NCBI GenBank assembly: GCA_022410635.1 | Contig: JAJVDF010000162.1 | Span: 962,822 to 1,026,821 of the forward strand | Direction of reading: 5' to 3' | Origin: Tretioscincus oriximinensis | Taxonomy: Eukaryota; Chordata; Lepidosauria; Squamata; Gymnophthalmidae | Length of the DNA: 64,000 nt | Shown: positions 52,579 to 63,892 of the stretch, in pieces | Numbering within the stretch: position 1 is the first letter of the stretch | Layout of the letters: the number at the start of each line of letters is the position of its first letter | Notes under the pieces: generated by a model | Seen by the model: the letters and a program-made list of their open reading frames with translations, nothing else | Database searches by the model: none | What the model was told of the DNA's origin: nothing | Made by a program: the position numbers and the translations under genes

Positions 52579-54020
52579 AGATCCTATTCCAACACATGAG
52601 TGTAATCCATCTTCGTTCTCGAAGAACTGGACTAAACCAGGAAAATATATTGTGTGCTCCAATCAGAAAGCATCTGATTGGCCAGGCCTTGAAGGTCTTC
52701 TGGTAACGCCAGAAGCACCCCCAAGAATCAGGACCCAAAGCACAAGGAAGATTGGATCTCCTGCCTTTGTAGCTGGAAAATTTAAACTGCTGGCAAAAGG
52801 CAGCAGAAGCCATGGAGTCCGTGCCATGGACCCTGATGCTTATAGCTGCTTCTGGCTCTGCTAGGAAGTGAAAACTTGTGCAAAACCAGGGATTAAAAAA
52901 AGAAGAACTGTATGGATTACTTGTGTTTTCTTTTATGTGATTCGTGTGTATGGTATGCAATTTGGTCATAAAGTAAAAGAAATATCTATATATATATAAA
53001 AAGTGCCATTTGATCACTGCCAGTCCGCTCAGCCTATTCTACTTCCCTGAGTCCTGTGGAGAAGAAAGGAATGAGGTGTGTTACTTGGTAGAAAGGCAGG
53101 ATGTAAATACTTTACATAAATAATCAATTTGCTGAAGAGCAAATGGTAGCTTTCTGCCTCTTGACCTTCTTTCAGCTACCCTTGAAAGGCAACCTTGAAA
53201 GTTAGAAATAAGAAAATACAGATAAATAAATCTAGTGCCTTCCCAGTTGCTATTAGTTGATCTCTGGTTACTCCATCGAACTTTTTAAAGGAAAAGGAGG
53301 CGAAAGGTCTAGCAGATCCCTTGCTATTCTGCTGCCTGACTCTTTTCTCAAACCTCCTGACCTTGAGGGGTAAATTACAAGACATACAATATAATAAAAG
53401 AAAAGAGGGCAGCCAAAGAAGCATTTTTATTACGAGAGATTTATGAGTAATTGGGGAACAACTGGATGGGGCGGGGGGGAAGGTTTAGTGTTACCTGGTT
53501 ATTTAGTAATAATACAAAGCTGCCGTGTTTCCCCTGATTTATTGGGCTTTGGGGAGGTAGGAAAACCAGAAGGCCTTTGGAAGACACGTCACCTTCCATA
53601 AATCCAAACAAGCAAAATGGGGTGTGCTGTATCAGGGGCTGTCAAGAAACCATTCAGGCATCTTAAGCAGAAAAACAAGAACAAGTCACTTCAGGCTTTA
53701 CTGGCAGGGGAAAAGATAAGATGTCATTTTCCACTGAGTGGTAATCCGGATCAAAAAGGGAACTGCAGGCTTAGTTCAGTATATTAATGATGCTTATAGA
53801 AGACCCCCTGATAGTGTACTCCAAATTGGGTTCCTCAGTCTATTGGTGAATCTATTTTTCCCAGATTTCAAATTTCCTCTGGGCAGATTCATTTCTTTGC
53901 CTTGGAACTCCAAGCTAAATTTCGACATGAAAGATTTCAGTCAATCCATGATGGATTTTTGTCCATCTTCAGTCCTGAAGAACAGGAGTAAATAGAGGGG
54001 TGGGGGACATTTTGGCCCCA
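52579..54020. other. unassigned, about 1.4 kb
   Basis: No repeat recurring in the window. Short frames, such as 53738-53995, lack domains. A short TA run lies near 52988. Confidence 0.4.
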
Positions 54021-54024
54021 CAAG

Positions 54025-54280
54025 AACCTAAGAACATAAGAGGAGCCCTGCTGAATTGGGCGAGTGCCCATCTAGTCCAGAATTCTGTCTCACACAATGG
54101 CCCACCAGTTGCACCCAGGCAGTCTGAATAGAAGAAGGCAAATTCTAGATTCCCTGCAAATAGTATTTCAGGAATCCTGCCTGTTGGTCCATCCCAGAGG
54201 CAGCATCAAGACATCCATCCTAGTAGCTGTTTATACCCTTGGCTTCCTTGAACCTGCCTAATCCTGTCTCACTAGTTGGT
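54025..54280 (-). mobile_element. CR1-B 3' end
   Basis: Antisense: cctaagaacataagaggagc, cctgctgaattgggcgagtg, ccagaattctgtctcacaca, catccatcctagtagctgtt. Truncated at about 54280. Confidence 0.85.
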
Positions 54281-54540
54281 CAAAGCTGTGGCTTCTATGA
54301 CAGTTACCTCTCCCACCTGTCAGTCATCTGGTGACTTTAAGCAACCAATGATTTTGGGGGGGGGTTTCCTTGAATTAGAGGATATGTTAATGACAGCTTA
54401 GGATGCTTAGAGTCAAAGATACACACATTTTGGTGGTCAAAGAAGCAGGACTCTGAAAATAAACTTAAAAAAAAAACAATTAGAATCAGTAGCCCAGTTA
54501 TTTAAAGTCTGAAATTTGTTCCATTTCTGGTCAACACCCC

Positions 54541-55015
54541 AGAAGCTGTAGTTGGTGCAGACAGATTTATTACACCAATCTTAAAAGAACTGCATTGGCT
54601 GCCAATTTGCTACCAAGGTAAATTCAAGGTATTACAATTAGCATATAAGGCCCTCAATGTCTTGGGCCCCAAGGATTTGAAGGAACACCTCCTCCCCATG
54701 TACCTGCCTGCACCCTACGATCTTCTGAGGAGGCTCTCCAAATAGCCCTACNTCTTTCATGAGGGCCTTCTTTGAGATACTCCCCAGGCTGTAGAATGGG
54801 TTCCCCTCTGAGGTCTATCGGCACCTATCTGTACACATTCAGGCACCTGTTGACAATGCACTTGTTCAAAATTGCTTTGGGCTAAGCCAAACTTCCCATC
54901 ATCATGAAGACACAGTTACTATTTTGAACTGTTTTATAGTTGTTTTTTGATTGTCACCCAACTGACATCTCTGGATAAGAGCGGAATATGAATGTAAGTA
55001 AATAAGTAAGTAAAC
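54541..55015 (+). mobile_element. L2-like LINE ORF2 C-terminus and 3' end
   Basis: Sense. One frame gives LKELHWLPICYQGKFKVLQL then AYKALNVLGPKDLKEHLLPM, the classic L2/CR1 C-terminal block (LHWLPV..RIxFKxLxLxYKAL). Later parts are frameshifted. The 3' end is tctctggataagagcggaat with an AAGT-type tail. Confidence 0.8.
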
Positions 55016-55019
55016 AATG

Positions 55020-55362
55020 AAGGATCTAGTGATGTTTAGCCTACGAAAGAGAAGACCTGAAAGCTGCCCACAAAGCTTTGAGGAGCTGCCACAGTGAAAA
55101 CGGATCGACTCTTTCTCATTGGCACACAGAAGGACCAGAAACAATAAATGAGACTGCAAGGGCACAAAAGGGATTAGATAGTAGGAAAAAAACTTTTTTG
55201 GACAGTAATGGTGGTCAACCTCTGGGATACGTTGCTACAGGAGGTGATGAGTTCTGTTTTGTCTTCAAGCAGAGAATGGGCAGCCATCTGTCAGGGATGA
55301 TTTAGTGAATCCTGCATTGAGTAGGAGTTTGGATTTGTTGACCCTAGAGTAACACTCCAATT
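55020..55362 (+). mobile_element. CR1-C 3' part
   Basis: Sense: gtttagcctacgaaagagaa, ctttctcattggcacacaga, ggaccagaaacaataaatga, gcagccatctgtcagggatg, ctgcattgagtaggagtttg. Same subfamily as 12813-13470. Confidence 0.75.
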
Positions 55363-55365
55363 ATA

Positions 55366-55772
55366 CGGCTGCATTCCCACAAAGGATTTTTACTGAGATG
55401 GTACTTACATCACACTGAATTCGCTCCATGAGTTCATGCAGGTTCATCGATGCACTCACTAAAGAGGCCCGTGGTCTCAGACATCCCTAAAATTAAAAAA
55501 TAGCCTTCATGGGATCTTACATTGTGGGAAAATAGTAAATCTCGTGAGACTTCGAGGGTAGATGTAAAAGTTCATCAGCTGTCGGATCACAGAGAATGCT
55601 GGGAATTGTGGTAAAATACGCACAGCAATGACTTATGTGATGTCATGGGAATACTAGAAAATGTAACAAGGAAACAGGAAACAGCATGGACAATTGAAAG
55701 TATGTGTGGTGGGATCATGAACCTGTGCTTCCAGACCTAAAATAAATAGCGAAACAGAACATGTTGTGGGGG
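55366..55772 (+). repeat. rep1 dispersed repeat
   Basis: ggctgcattcccacaaagga, gagttcatgcaggttcatcg, atagccttcatgggatctta, ctcgtgagacttcgagggta, aatgctgggaattgtggtaa, ending aacatgttgtgg and a G run. Confidence 0.7.
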
Positions 55773-55782
55773 GGGGGGGGGG
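55767..55782 (+). repeat. Poly-G run
   Basis: About 16 G in a row at the end of rep1. A candidate quadruplex, but also a place where base calls fail. Confidence 0.85.
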
Positions 55783-57446
55783 TCACCCTGTGATTCACCT
55801 ATCCCGAGTAGTTTACCATGGAGGAACTGGTGATGAGACCATCAACCTCTGTCTTCCAGGCAGTTTTCTTCCTTGCTGGAAAATATTTTTAAAAAAATGT
55901 CTGGCAATTCTATAGTGGAAAAAAAAATTAATAATACCATAAGAGAAGTGTGACAAGAATGACTCACAGTTGCTGTCTTCCCCCCAACCCCCCACCCAGG
56001 AGAAAGTTACTTAAAAGCCTTGGCACCCTTTAGAGAAGATATATTTAACTTGGCATTCATAGATGCAGGAGAGGGGAAAGTCCTTGGTACCTGCATTCTC
56101 TGGGATGCAACTCCCAGCTGCACTGATTGGGGGGAGGAAACTTCCATGCCCTCCACAGGGAGTTAGTGTTGATTAAACAAGAGCTACACTTCTAAACAGG
56201 CTCCCAGGTACAGTTTACCGCTGACCTTGGAAGGAAATTTCTCTTTTTCATCCCCCCATTCCAGACAGATATTTTTTCAGATGATGCAGCAGCAGAGGTA
56301 ACAAGTAAGGGATTTTAAATGAGGGACAGAAAGGAAGTCACCCCACCTCTTCCGCATCTAATTGCACTGACGGTGGACTCTATGACCTCCAAAAGTCAGG
56401 TCTTGCCAGAATTTGGCCAGGGCTGAAGTCTGTGCAAGGGAAGCGCAACCTTTGGATGTCCCTTTTGCAAGGATTACTGACAGCCCCTCATGATTAGGTC
56501 TTATGAAAAACAACATTTTGCACGGATTCAAATGTTCATCAACGCATAATTGTAGGGGCTTCTTGCCTTTTATCTAGGCATCCTAGGTAGCAATGTCCAA
56601 ATCCTTGCATGACTGGAGATTTGGGGGCACTAACTCTTTCCTACTTAAATCCCTATGAACTGGAACAATTCTGCTGATCCAATCCTTGTAAATGAAAGAA
56701 GAGAAAGAGGAGGAGAACACTGTTGAAACACACCTGGAACCATTACACAATTTTGTTGTGCAAATTCAGAGTGGTAGAGTAGCTACAAAAGCAAAGGTAT
56801 CAACTGGGATGCTACTCAGGAAAGTCCTGAATGAAATCGTACAGCACAGACAACAGTTCACTCCACAGGAGGGTCTTTATTTGTTCAAGAATCACTGCAC
56901 ATTCCAACCCATGTCCAGTAATGTCAGCATCAACATCAGCCAGAGAGCGGTTACACTATATTACATATATACATAGTTATGACCAACCATACTAAAAGTC
57001 ATATTATGAGATGCCTATGCTTAGACCTCCTTTGCATCATCTCTGACTTGCACGTAGATTGCATCATCTACATTGCAACCGAGTTACATCATCCACCTTT
57101 GCTGAGTCTACATAGAATATGGCTCATCATTTCTCATTCCCTGATAGTTCCTAGTGAGACTGCTGACTATCTCTCCAAGTATCTGAAGAGCTTCAACATC
57201 ACAGATGGAGCTCTGTGATTCCACTGAAGCATTTTCCATCTTACATCATTTTGCCAAGGGTATTAACTCATACCTACATTCACTTGTACAGGTGGCTGAG
57301 CGAACAGATTTGGCAATTTAGTGCATTTCAAAGTGCTTGATAGTGTCGTTGGTAAGGCAGCATGAGTAGGAAATGGTCAAAACTAACACAGAAGCAAGAT
57401 CCCAAACTTGATATGTGTGCTGTGTTAGCTCTCTCCCCTCCCTCAG
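55783..57446. other. unassigned, about 1.65 kb
   Basis: Largely unique. Adjacent plus-strand frames of 94 and 79 codons (56692-56976, 56979-57218) do not show a domain and are not flanked by clear splice signals. Confidence 0.4.
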
Positions 57447-57448
57447 CA

Positions 57449-57765
57449 GGCACGGATAGCTCAGTCAGTTAGGAATTCATCTCTCGCCTGGGAGATGGGG
57501 TTTCGAAGCCCTGTGTTGGAAGTGGGGAGGGCTGAGCACCTTCCACTAGCCTGTAGCTCTAGCCAGCCCAGCTATTCGAAAGCATGAATTGCAAGAAATT
57601 GCAACAGACTGCAAGTAGATACATGGGAGTCACCATAGCCTGGTGGGGAAGATAGAATGTGAGCCTTCNGGCAAAAATATATCCTTGTAAGCTGCTTTGA
57701 GTCCCTTTGAAAGGTGAGAAAAGCGGGGTATAAGAACCGAGTTCTTCTTCTTCTTCTTTTTGTAG
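57449..57765 (+). mobile_element. SINE-2, best copy
   Basis: A tRNA-like head with A box tagctcagtcagttagg (from 57457) and B box ggtttcgaagcc (57499-57510), i.e. an internal RNA polymerase III promoter type. The middle has aattgcaagaaattgcaaca. The 3' end is gcttgtaag-like, ccctttgaaaggtgagaaaa, gcggggtataagaaccgagt, and a TTC tail. Not a functional tRNA: the anticodon arm is not intact. Confidence 0.85.
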
Positions 57766-57811
57766 CTTGTATTTTATGCTCATGTGTATGTTTGCCACCC
57801 TAGACTTCTTT

Positions 57812-58052
57812 GGAGGCATAGAAAGAGAAGGGAAGAAGAGGAAAGGAAGCAGAGGGAGGGAGGGGGAAGGAAGGAAAGGAGGGAGGGAAATATAAGAGGT
57901 TAGGGAATGAGAAACAAGGAATGAGGAATGAGGGAGAGAGAGAAGGAAGGAGAGAGGGAGGGATGGAGGGAGAGAGCTGGGGAAATAAAAGGAGAGGGGG
58001 GGGGGGAAAGGGAAGAAGTTAGGGAACGAGGAATGAGGGAGAGAGGGAAGGA
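57812..58052 (+). repeat. Purine tract (GGGA/GGAA)n
   Basis: About 240 bp of gggaagg, ggagggaggg, gaatgagg and a run of G near 57998. It lies 45 bp past the SINE-2 tail. Confidence 0.93.
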
Positions 58053-58734
58053 AGGTACATGAGCATGCACATTTCACTTCTACCAAAGGATTGCTTTAAG
58101 TAATGCCCAAGAGTTGCTATAAACAATATTCTGGATCTTTCTATCTTTGGATGCACTGCAAATAAGGATAGCTGCCCAGCACCATGGAATAGTCTCCTTG
58201 CCGTTCTTCAAAAAAACGAACATCAGATGAAATGTTCCTCCTGCAGAAGAAAAGCTCATCCCAAAGTGTTTGATCTGGCACCAAACAAGTAGATGCAGTT
58301 AATGTTTTCCTGGTGGGGATTTCCATTTCAGTCACTTTCCTGCTTCAGCCGAGATGTATTTTTAAAATCTTCTCCTTTGCTGATTTGTTTCACTCAGGGC
58401 TGCTGCTACAGAAGTCACCGCCGCTCTTGAATGCTAATGAACCTGTGCACATTTCATGAGGAGGAACTTTTGGGGCTATTTTGCTTTCTAACACCAACCT
58501 ATCTCTATTGGACCCACCACCTTCATGGACTAGTCGGCTGCATCCACAGCTTCCCAGTTGTCTTGTTGGTGAAGATTTCCTGCAAACATTTCCTAAAAAG
58601 CAAGATATTATTTTTCCATGATTGCCTTTTAAAAAATAATCAAAATAAAAGCATTAATTATTGCTTGGCATGAATATCCCCCCCTCCCTTACACATGCTA
58701 AATATAAATTGCTCATAGATGTGACCTTCCTATT
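58053..58734. other. unassigned; 58330-58450 a possible conserved block
   Basis: No recurring repeat. 58330-58450 (tcttctcctttgctgatttg, gctgctgctacagaagtcac, gctaatgaacctgtgcacat) is even and unique, so it might be conserved noncoding. Not proven. Confidence 0.35.
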
Positions 58735-59145
58735 TCAATGAAAATACATTGCCGTTCTTTATTTGTGACTGGTGGAACTAGCTCCCCTTCTTCCATGCCT
58801 CCAGCCACTCCATTCCTCCATCCCTTGCCCCTCCCATCCCCTTTCATTTGCTACTTCTTTTATTCCTTTTTTCTGTTTTCCTTCCTTCTTTTTCTGTCTT
58901 TTAGCTATTTTCCAACACCCATGGAGGCTGCCAAAGTTCCGAGCCCTGTCATTAGTCTCTGGAAGCTGCCAAAGTTCTGAGCCCTGTCATTGGTCTATGG
59001 AGGCTGCCAAAGTTCCAAGCTCTGATATTGTTCTCTGGAGGCTGTCAAAGTTCCAAGCCCTGTTGGCCATTATACCTCAGGATGCTGAACTCTCCCATAC
59101 ATCTTTTATTACTTATGATAATACAAATTGCATTCTGTTACTTCA
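58735..59145 (+). repeat. rep4 copy 2, with about 4-unit VNTR
   Basis: ggtggaactagctccccttc, pyrimidine-rich middle, then 38-bp units at 58921-59065 (ttggtctatggaggctgcca, aagttccaagc). The tail aactctcccatacatctttt, attacttatgataat matches copy 1. Confidence 0.7.
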
Positions 59146-59339
59146 AAGTGTGCGATCATATTTTGTGATCTGAGACAATATTATATTTTTAAAAACAGGG
59201 CATGATACTAAGAAAAGTGATTTCGCTTCTTAATGAAACGTTGGTAGCTTGAGCTTTCATAAAGTAAGGTTGCTTCCAGTCAGTTGCCCTTTGTAGCCCT
59301 GTTTATGTAGATCACACATAAGGGACTCGTGCTGCCATT
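59146..59339. other. unassigned short stretch
   Basis: Nothing recognised. Confidence 0.4.
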
Positions 59340-60195
59340 GCTGGCTACCCTCGTGCACAAGCTTTCTGTGACCGAGCAAGAAAAGGATCTTGGGGTGTTA
59401 GTGGACAATTCAATGAAAATGTCAACCCAGTGTGCAGCAGCTGCAAAAAAGGCAAATTCCATGTTGGGGATAATTAGGAAAGGAATCGAAAATAAGTCAG
59501 CAAATGTTGTTTTGCCTCTTTATAAATCTGTGGTGAGGCCACATTTGGAATACTGTGTTCAATTCTGGTCACCACATCTCAAGAGGGATATTTTGGAACT
59601 GGAGAAGGTGCAGAAAAGGTCAACAAAAATGATCAAGGGTCTGGAGCACCTCCCTTACGAAGCAAGGCTGCAACGTNTGGGCCTCTTCAGCCTTGAAAGG
59701 AGACGTTTGAGGGGTGATCTGATTGAAGTGTACAAAATCATGCATGGGATCGACAGGGTGAATAGAGAAAAAATGTTTTCTCTATCAAACAACACAAGGA
59801 CCAGAGGGCCCTCCTTAAAACTGTTGGGTAGAAAAGTGAGAACAGACAAAGGAAAGTATTTTTTCACCCAGAGGGTCGTTGGCCTGTGGAATTTACTTCC
59901 TGAAGAGGTAGTGGTAGCTAACAGCTTGGATAGTTTCAAGACAGGACTAGACAGGTTTATGGACACTAAAGGTATAAATGGATACTAGGATGGATNTCTG
60001 GATGTTGCCTCTGGGATGGAGCAACAGGCAGGACTCCTGATATACCATTTGCAGGGAGTCATGAACAGGTGCATATTTTGCTTTCCTCTGTTNNGACTGC
60101 CCAGGNGNATCTGGTGGGCCTCTGTGTGACACAGAATGCTGGACTTGATGGGCTGTGGCCTGATCCAGGATGGCTCTTCTTATGTTCTTACAGTC
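59340..60195 (+). mobile_element. CR1-A LINE, C-terminus and 3' UTR
   Basis: Sense, 3' end at right. The frame to 59988 has [57 protein letters not shown] and DRFMDTKGINGY, then stop. The 3' UTR ends in gctcttcttatgttctta. Over about 210 shared residues it differs from the copy at 36350 at only a handful of positions. Truncated before the RT motifs. Confidence 0.95.
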
Positions 60196-60659
60196 ACAAA
60201 TCTTTCAGCCTGGTGTGAAAATCAAGAGCTCACACCAACAATTCATATCCCATGTGTGTTAAAAGGCCACACTGCCATAGCGCATGTGGACAAAATGTGC
60301 TAAGGAAAGGGTTTCTAGAATTTTGCAGAATATGCAAAAAAGAAGAACCTTGGATAGAGAACTCTTCTCATTCGGAGCTCATTGCTTTCATCTTGTTCAA
60401 GTACTAAGCAGATTTCTCACGCATTCCAGAAGTATGGGTTTTTTACTGTCATAACACAGCATCTATTTAAATACTTTCCAGATTCTGTTTCTTCAAATCC
60501 TCAGAGAATGTGTTGGTCCAGGATATGAGAATGAAATTAACTTGACAAATGACAAAACCCAAGATAGGGTTACAGGAGGCTGCGGTAATTGCATTTTAAT
60601 CTGAAAGGAGTGTAGATGCGCATTACGGCTTGTTAAATATTGTTATGTAAAAGATTAAC
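60196..60659. other. unassigned
   Basis: Nothing recognised in 460 bp. Confidence 0.4.
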
Positions 60660-61400
60660 CTGCTTTATTTTCCAACTAGCCAAATTAGCCCATTGTGTTA
60701 TAGTAATGCAACAGCCTCTAGCCCAGATCTGGGCAAGGGGCAGCCCTAGGACCGCATGGGGCCCACCTACTGTCTCTGACTGCCCCGCCCGNCTTAACTC
60801 AGAGTTGGGGGCATGATAAGGTTGAACTATAGTTGAACCTTTGCTAGTCCTGGACATTTCTTCCCTGGGCTTTTGGAGGGAAACTTTGCTTTTGCAAAAA
60901 TTGTATTTGTTTCATGAGTTTTGGCAGGAAGCATTGGCTGCAGTGTTTGGTTAGTTTGTCCGGCCCTAACCTTCCCAATTTTTCATGTGGCCCCATGGGA
61001 AAATTAATTGCCCACCCCTGCATGCCTCCACCTTCTCCCTCCCTTGCCCGCTCCCATCCCATTTTCACTTTCTACTTCTTTCTTTCCTCCTTTCTTTCCA
61101 TTTTCTGTTTCTTCTTTCTTTTCTTCCTTCTTCACTACCATTCTTCTTTCTTTTCTCTTCAATACATTCCTTCCACCCCTTCTTTCTTTCTCCCAATCCT
61201 TCCTTTGTTCTTCCTTTTCTTCCTTTCTTCCTTCTTTCTTTCCTTCTCTTTTTTACTTCCTTCCTGCTTATCTTCCTCCCTTTCTCAACAGAGGCTGCCA
61301 AAGTCCCAAGCCCTGCCATTAGTCTCTGGAAATTGCTAAAGTTCCGAGCCCTGTCATTGGTCATCATACCTCACAATGTTGGACTCTTTTGATGTCTCTT
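60660..61400 (+). repeat. rep4 copy 3, with 2-unit VNTR
   Basis: aactagccaaattagcccat, gtgttatagtaatgcaacag, then cctccaccttctccctccct, pyrimidine-rich 61065-61290, then units at 61291-61356 (ttagtctctggaaattgcta, aagttccgagccctgtca). The 5' part holds an extra segment (60730-61010) not in the other copies. Confidence 0.65.
61065..61290 (+). repeat. Pyrimidine-rich tract within rep4
   Basis: About 225 bp of ttctttctttcc-type sequence, purer and longer than in the other rep4 copies. Overlapping frames of 104 to 141 codons across it are artefacts. Confidence 0.9.
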
Positions 61401-61934
61401 CATTATATGCACAGATAGGTTTGCACTGTTTTTCAACAACGTCACAACTGGCAGAAAAATGTCACGGTGGTGGGAAGAATCTGCCATGGGGAAGAATCTG
61501 CCACAGGGAAATGTTTGGGCCTTGCTAATCTCATTACAACTGGTGCTTTGGCTATTGGGAGGTCCTTACTTCACACCCTTGGAGAACCGTCTCCTGTACT
61601 GAAAATAGATGAAAAACCTGTGCTGTTTCCAAGCTGGCAAAGGGGAAGATAAAAATTAGAGCCAGCTCAGGAAAAAGTTGGACACAGCTGATTCAATAAT
61701 CTGTTTCCTGGATCATTCCCTTCTTCAGTCAGTGGAAAGTTTGCCATCTCTTGCTTTTCTGGGCTCAGTTGCTGGATGAATGGACATTTTGCGACTTAAT
61801 CGGTGGAAGGGTTGGGGAATACTGCGGATGGTATTTAGCTCTAAATTAGAAAACAGGTTCACTTCCATCTGCAGTGCCAGATGGATGAATTATTGATCTG
61901 CTTATAACTGGGCACAAATAGATAGGCTGCTTGT
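61401..61934. other. unassigned
   Basis: Nothing recognised. gggaagaatctgccatgggg, aagaatctgccacaggga is a short local duplication near 61475-61510. Confidence 0.4.
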
Positions 61935-62006
61935 TCCATTTTAAGCCTCAATAGCCCATAGGAAAGTTGTCTAATGTGTGACTCAGCACATATTGATGAT
62001 AAACTA
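61935..62006 (+). repeat. rep6, copy 1
   Basis: ttttaagcctcaatagccca, then tctaatgtgtgactcagcac, atattgatgataaacta. It recurs at 63303-63370. Confidence 0.55.
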
Positions 62007-62151
62007 GAGGCTCAAATGCAGTAGGCTTTATTCTGTTTCATAAATAACTCTAAGGGCCATTGTAGGCTAGCAGATGAACACTAGGTCCCTTAGACCTTTG
62101 CCTGGAACAGAATAAGGCCTAGAACATTTGTATCCAACATCCATCATAATA

Positions 62152-62666
62152 ACTTAAGAGGAGCCCTGCTAAATTGGACCACAATCCATCTAATCCAGTG
62201 TTCTGTCGCCCACAGTGGCCCACCAATTGCACCTGGGGCGTCTGAAGCAGAGGAAGGCAAAACCTTGGTCTTGATCCTCTGCAATTGGTATATCAGGAAT
62301 ATTGCTAGTTGTTCCATCCCAGAGGCAGTATCTAAAAATCCATTTTAGTAGATACTGAGAAACATGGCTTCCAGGAATTTGTCTAGTCCTATTTCAAAGC
62401 TATCCAGCTGCTACCTACAACCATCTCTTCTGAAAATCAATTCAGTGACCCCTTGGGTAAAAAAAGGACTTTTCCTTAGCTGTCCTAATTCTTCTGTCCA
62501 GCAGCTTCAAAGAGTGCTTCCTGGTTCCCTTGTTGTGTGATGGGAAAAATAACTGTTCTCCATTCAACTTCTCCATCCCATGCATGATTTTTGTAGACTT
62601 CCAACAGATTACTTCTTAAACACTGTTTTCAAGGCTGAAGATATCCAGATGTTACTGTCTGGTTTT

Positions 62667-62702
<36 letters not shown>

Positions 62703-63230
62703 AAGAAGAAAGAAGAGGAAGAAAGAAGAAAGAAGAGGAAGAAAGAAGAAAGAAAGAAGAAAGAAGAAGAAAGAAGAAGAAAGAAGAAGAAAGAAGAAGA
62801 AAGAAGAATAACTGGTTTTTATACTCCACTTTTCTCACCCGAAGGGTCTCAAAGTGACTTATAAGGTTATTTTTCACCTGAAGGCTTACATTCTAACTTA
62901 TCCACCATGCTATGGTGGTTCCGATTTATTTAGTCACAATCTGTTACAATGTCTTGCAATTCTTGCTTTCAAATAGCCCCTAGATCAGTCTTGTTGCCAT
63001 TTTTTGCAACATTTTTTGCCATTCCCAACTTATCTTTTCTAAGGTGTGGCGACCAGAATTGTACACAGTATTCCAAATGTGGCCTCACCATAGATTTATC
63101 AAGAGCCAAAGTGACACTTACCAATTTATTTTCAATTCACTTCATAATTACCCCTAACACTGAATTTGTTTTTTTCACTGCTGCTGCACACTAGGTTGAC
63201 ACCTTCATTGTGGTGAGATTCCTCTACAGA
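62152..63230 (-). mobile_element. CR1-B LINE split by SINE-2
   Basis: Antisense. Left part 62152-62664: agaggagccctgctaaattg, agtgttctgtcgcccacagt, then ORF2 end to ttcaaggctgaagatatcca. Right part about 62990-63230: aaggtgtggcgaccagaatt, tccaaatgtggcctcaccat, tttcactgctgctgcacac. The first bases of the octamer end are missing. Confidence 0.8.
62665..62989 (-). mobile_element. SINE-2 with AAG/GAAAGAA tail, nested in CR1-B
   Basis: The tail is 62665-62808 (gaggaagaag, then aagaagaaagaag units). Body: ggtttttatactccactttt, cgaagggtctcaaagtgact, ccaccatgctatggtggttc, cttgcaattcttgctttcaa. The tRNA-like head is absent. Confidence 0.85.
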
Positions 63231-63302
63231 AAAGGTATGCAACATGTGACTCAGCGTATACTGACAGTGAAATAAACCATTCATCAATATGTGCTATTCT
63301 GC

Positions 63303-63370
63303 TTTAAACCTCAATAATCCATTTTGAAGATTCTACTGTGTGACTCAGCAAACGTTGATGCTGAACTACA
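63303..63370 (+). repeat. rep6, copy 2
   Basis: tttaaacctcaataatccat, ctactgtgtgactcagcaaa, cgttgatgctgaactac. A shorter relative of the same text starts near 63245 (gtgactcagcgtatactgac). Confidence 0.55.
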
Positions 63371-63892
63371 ATACCCATTAATCTGTGTTCTTGCCCAGAA
63401 TTAAGGGAACAGTGTTGGTACATCAGTAGCAAGCAGAAAAATGTTTAACTGTTCAGATTTTTAAAATATTGTTACCTCTGTGCTTATCTGCCGCAATCTA
63501 GGCTATGGCCAGGCACAATATATAATCAGGTTCCAGACCACTTTTTGTTTTGAGAAAACTCTTTAAAATTTGTTTGTTTTCTCTGTGGACCTTCTAATCC
63601 TGAGTGGGAGAATCTTCTAGTCACATTTTCATAATCCTATGTTTCTACGGCGCTAGGCACATTGTGAACACCTGTTTCAGTTGCAATATTCAGAACTTCT
63701 CTCTGTAGAAAAATCTAGCTATTCAATACTTCAGCAGTGCCCCAGTGTAACCAGAAAAAATAATGGAGGTACTGATTGACCTAGGTCAACACCATATTGA
63801 CTAGAAGCCATTTCCATCACGTACGGCCACCCATATAATGGCAAAGCAAGAAAGCATATTTTATGAAGAATACTAGTTTGAAAACCAAGAGT
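63371..63892. other. unassigned
   Basis: Nothing recognised in 520 bp. Confidence 0.4.

Noticed and set aside
56692..57218. Two consecutive plus-strand frames as a possible gene
   Set aside because: They are in different frames, short, without domains, and no splice sites or start context link them.
57449..57520. tRNA gene at the SINE-2 head
   Set aside because: A and B boxes are present but the cloverleaf, especially the anticodon arm, is not intact, and the sequence continues into a SINE body and tail.
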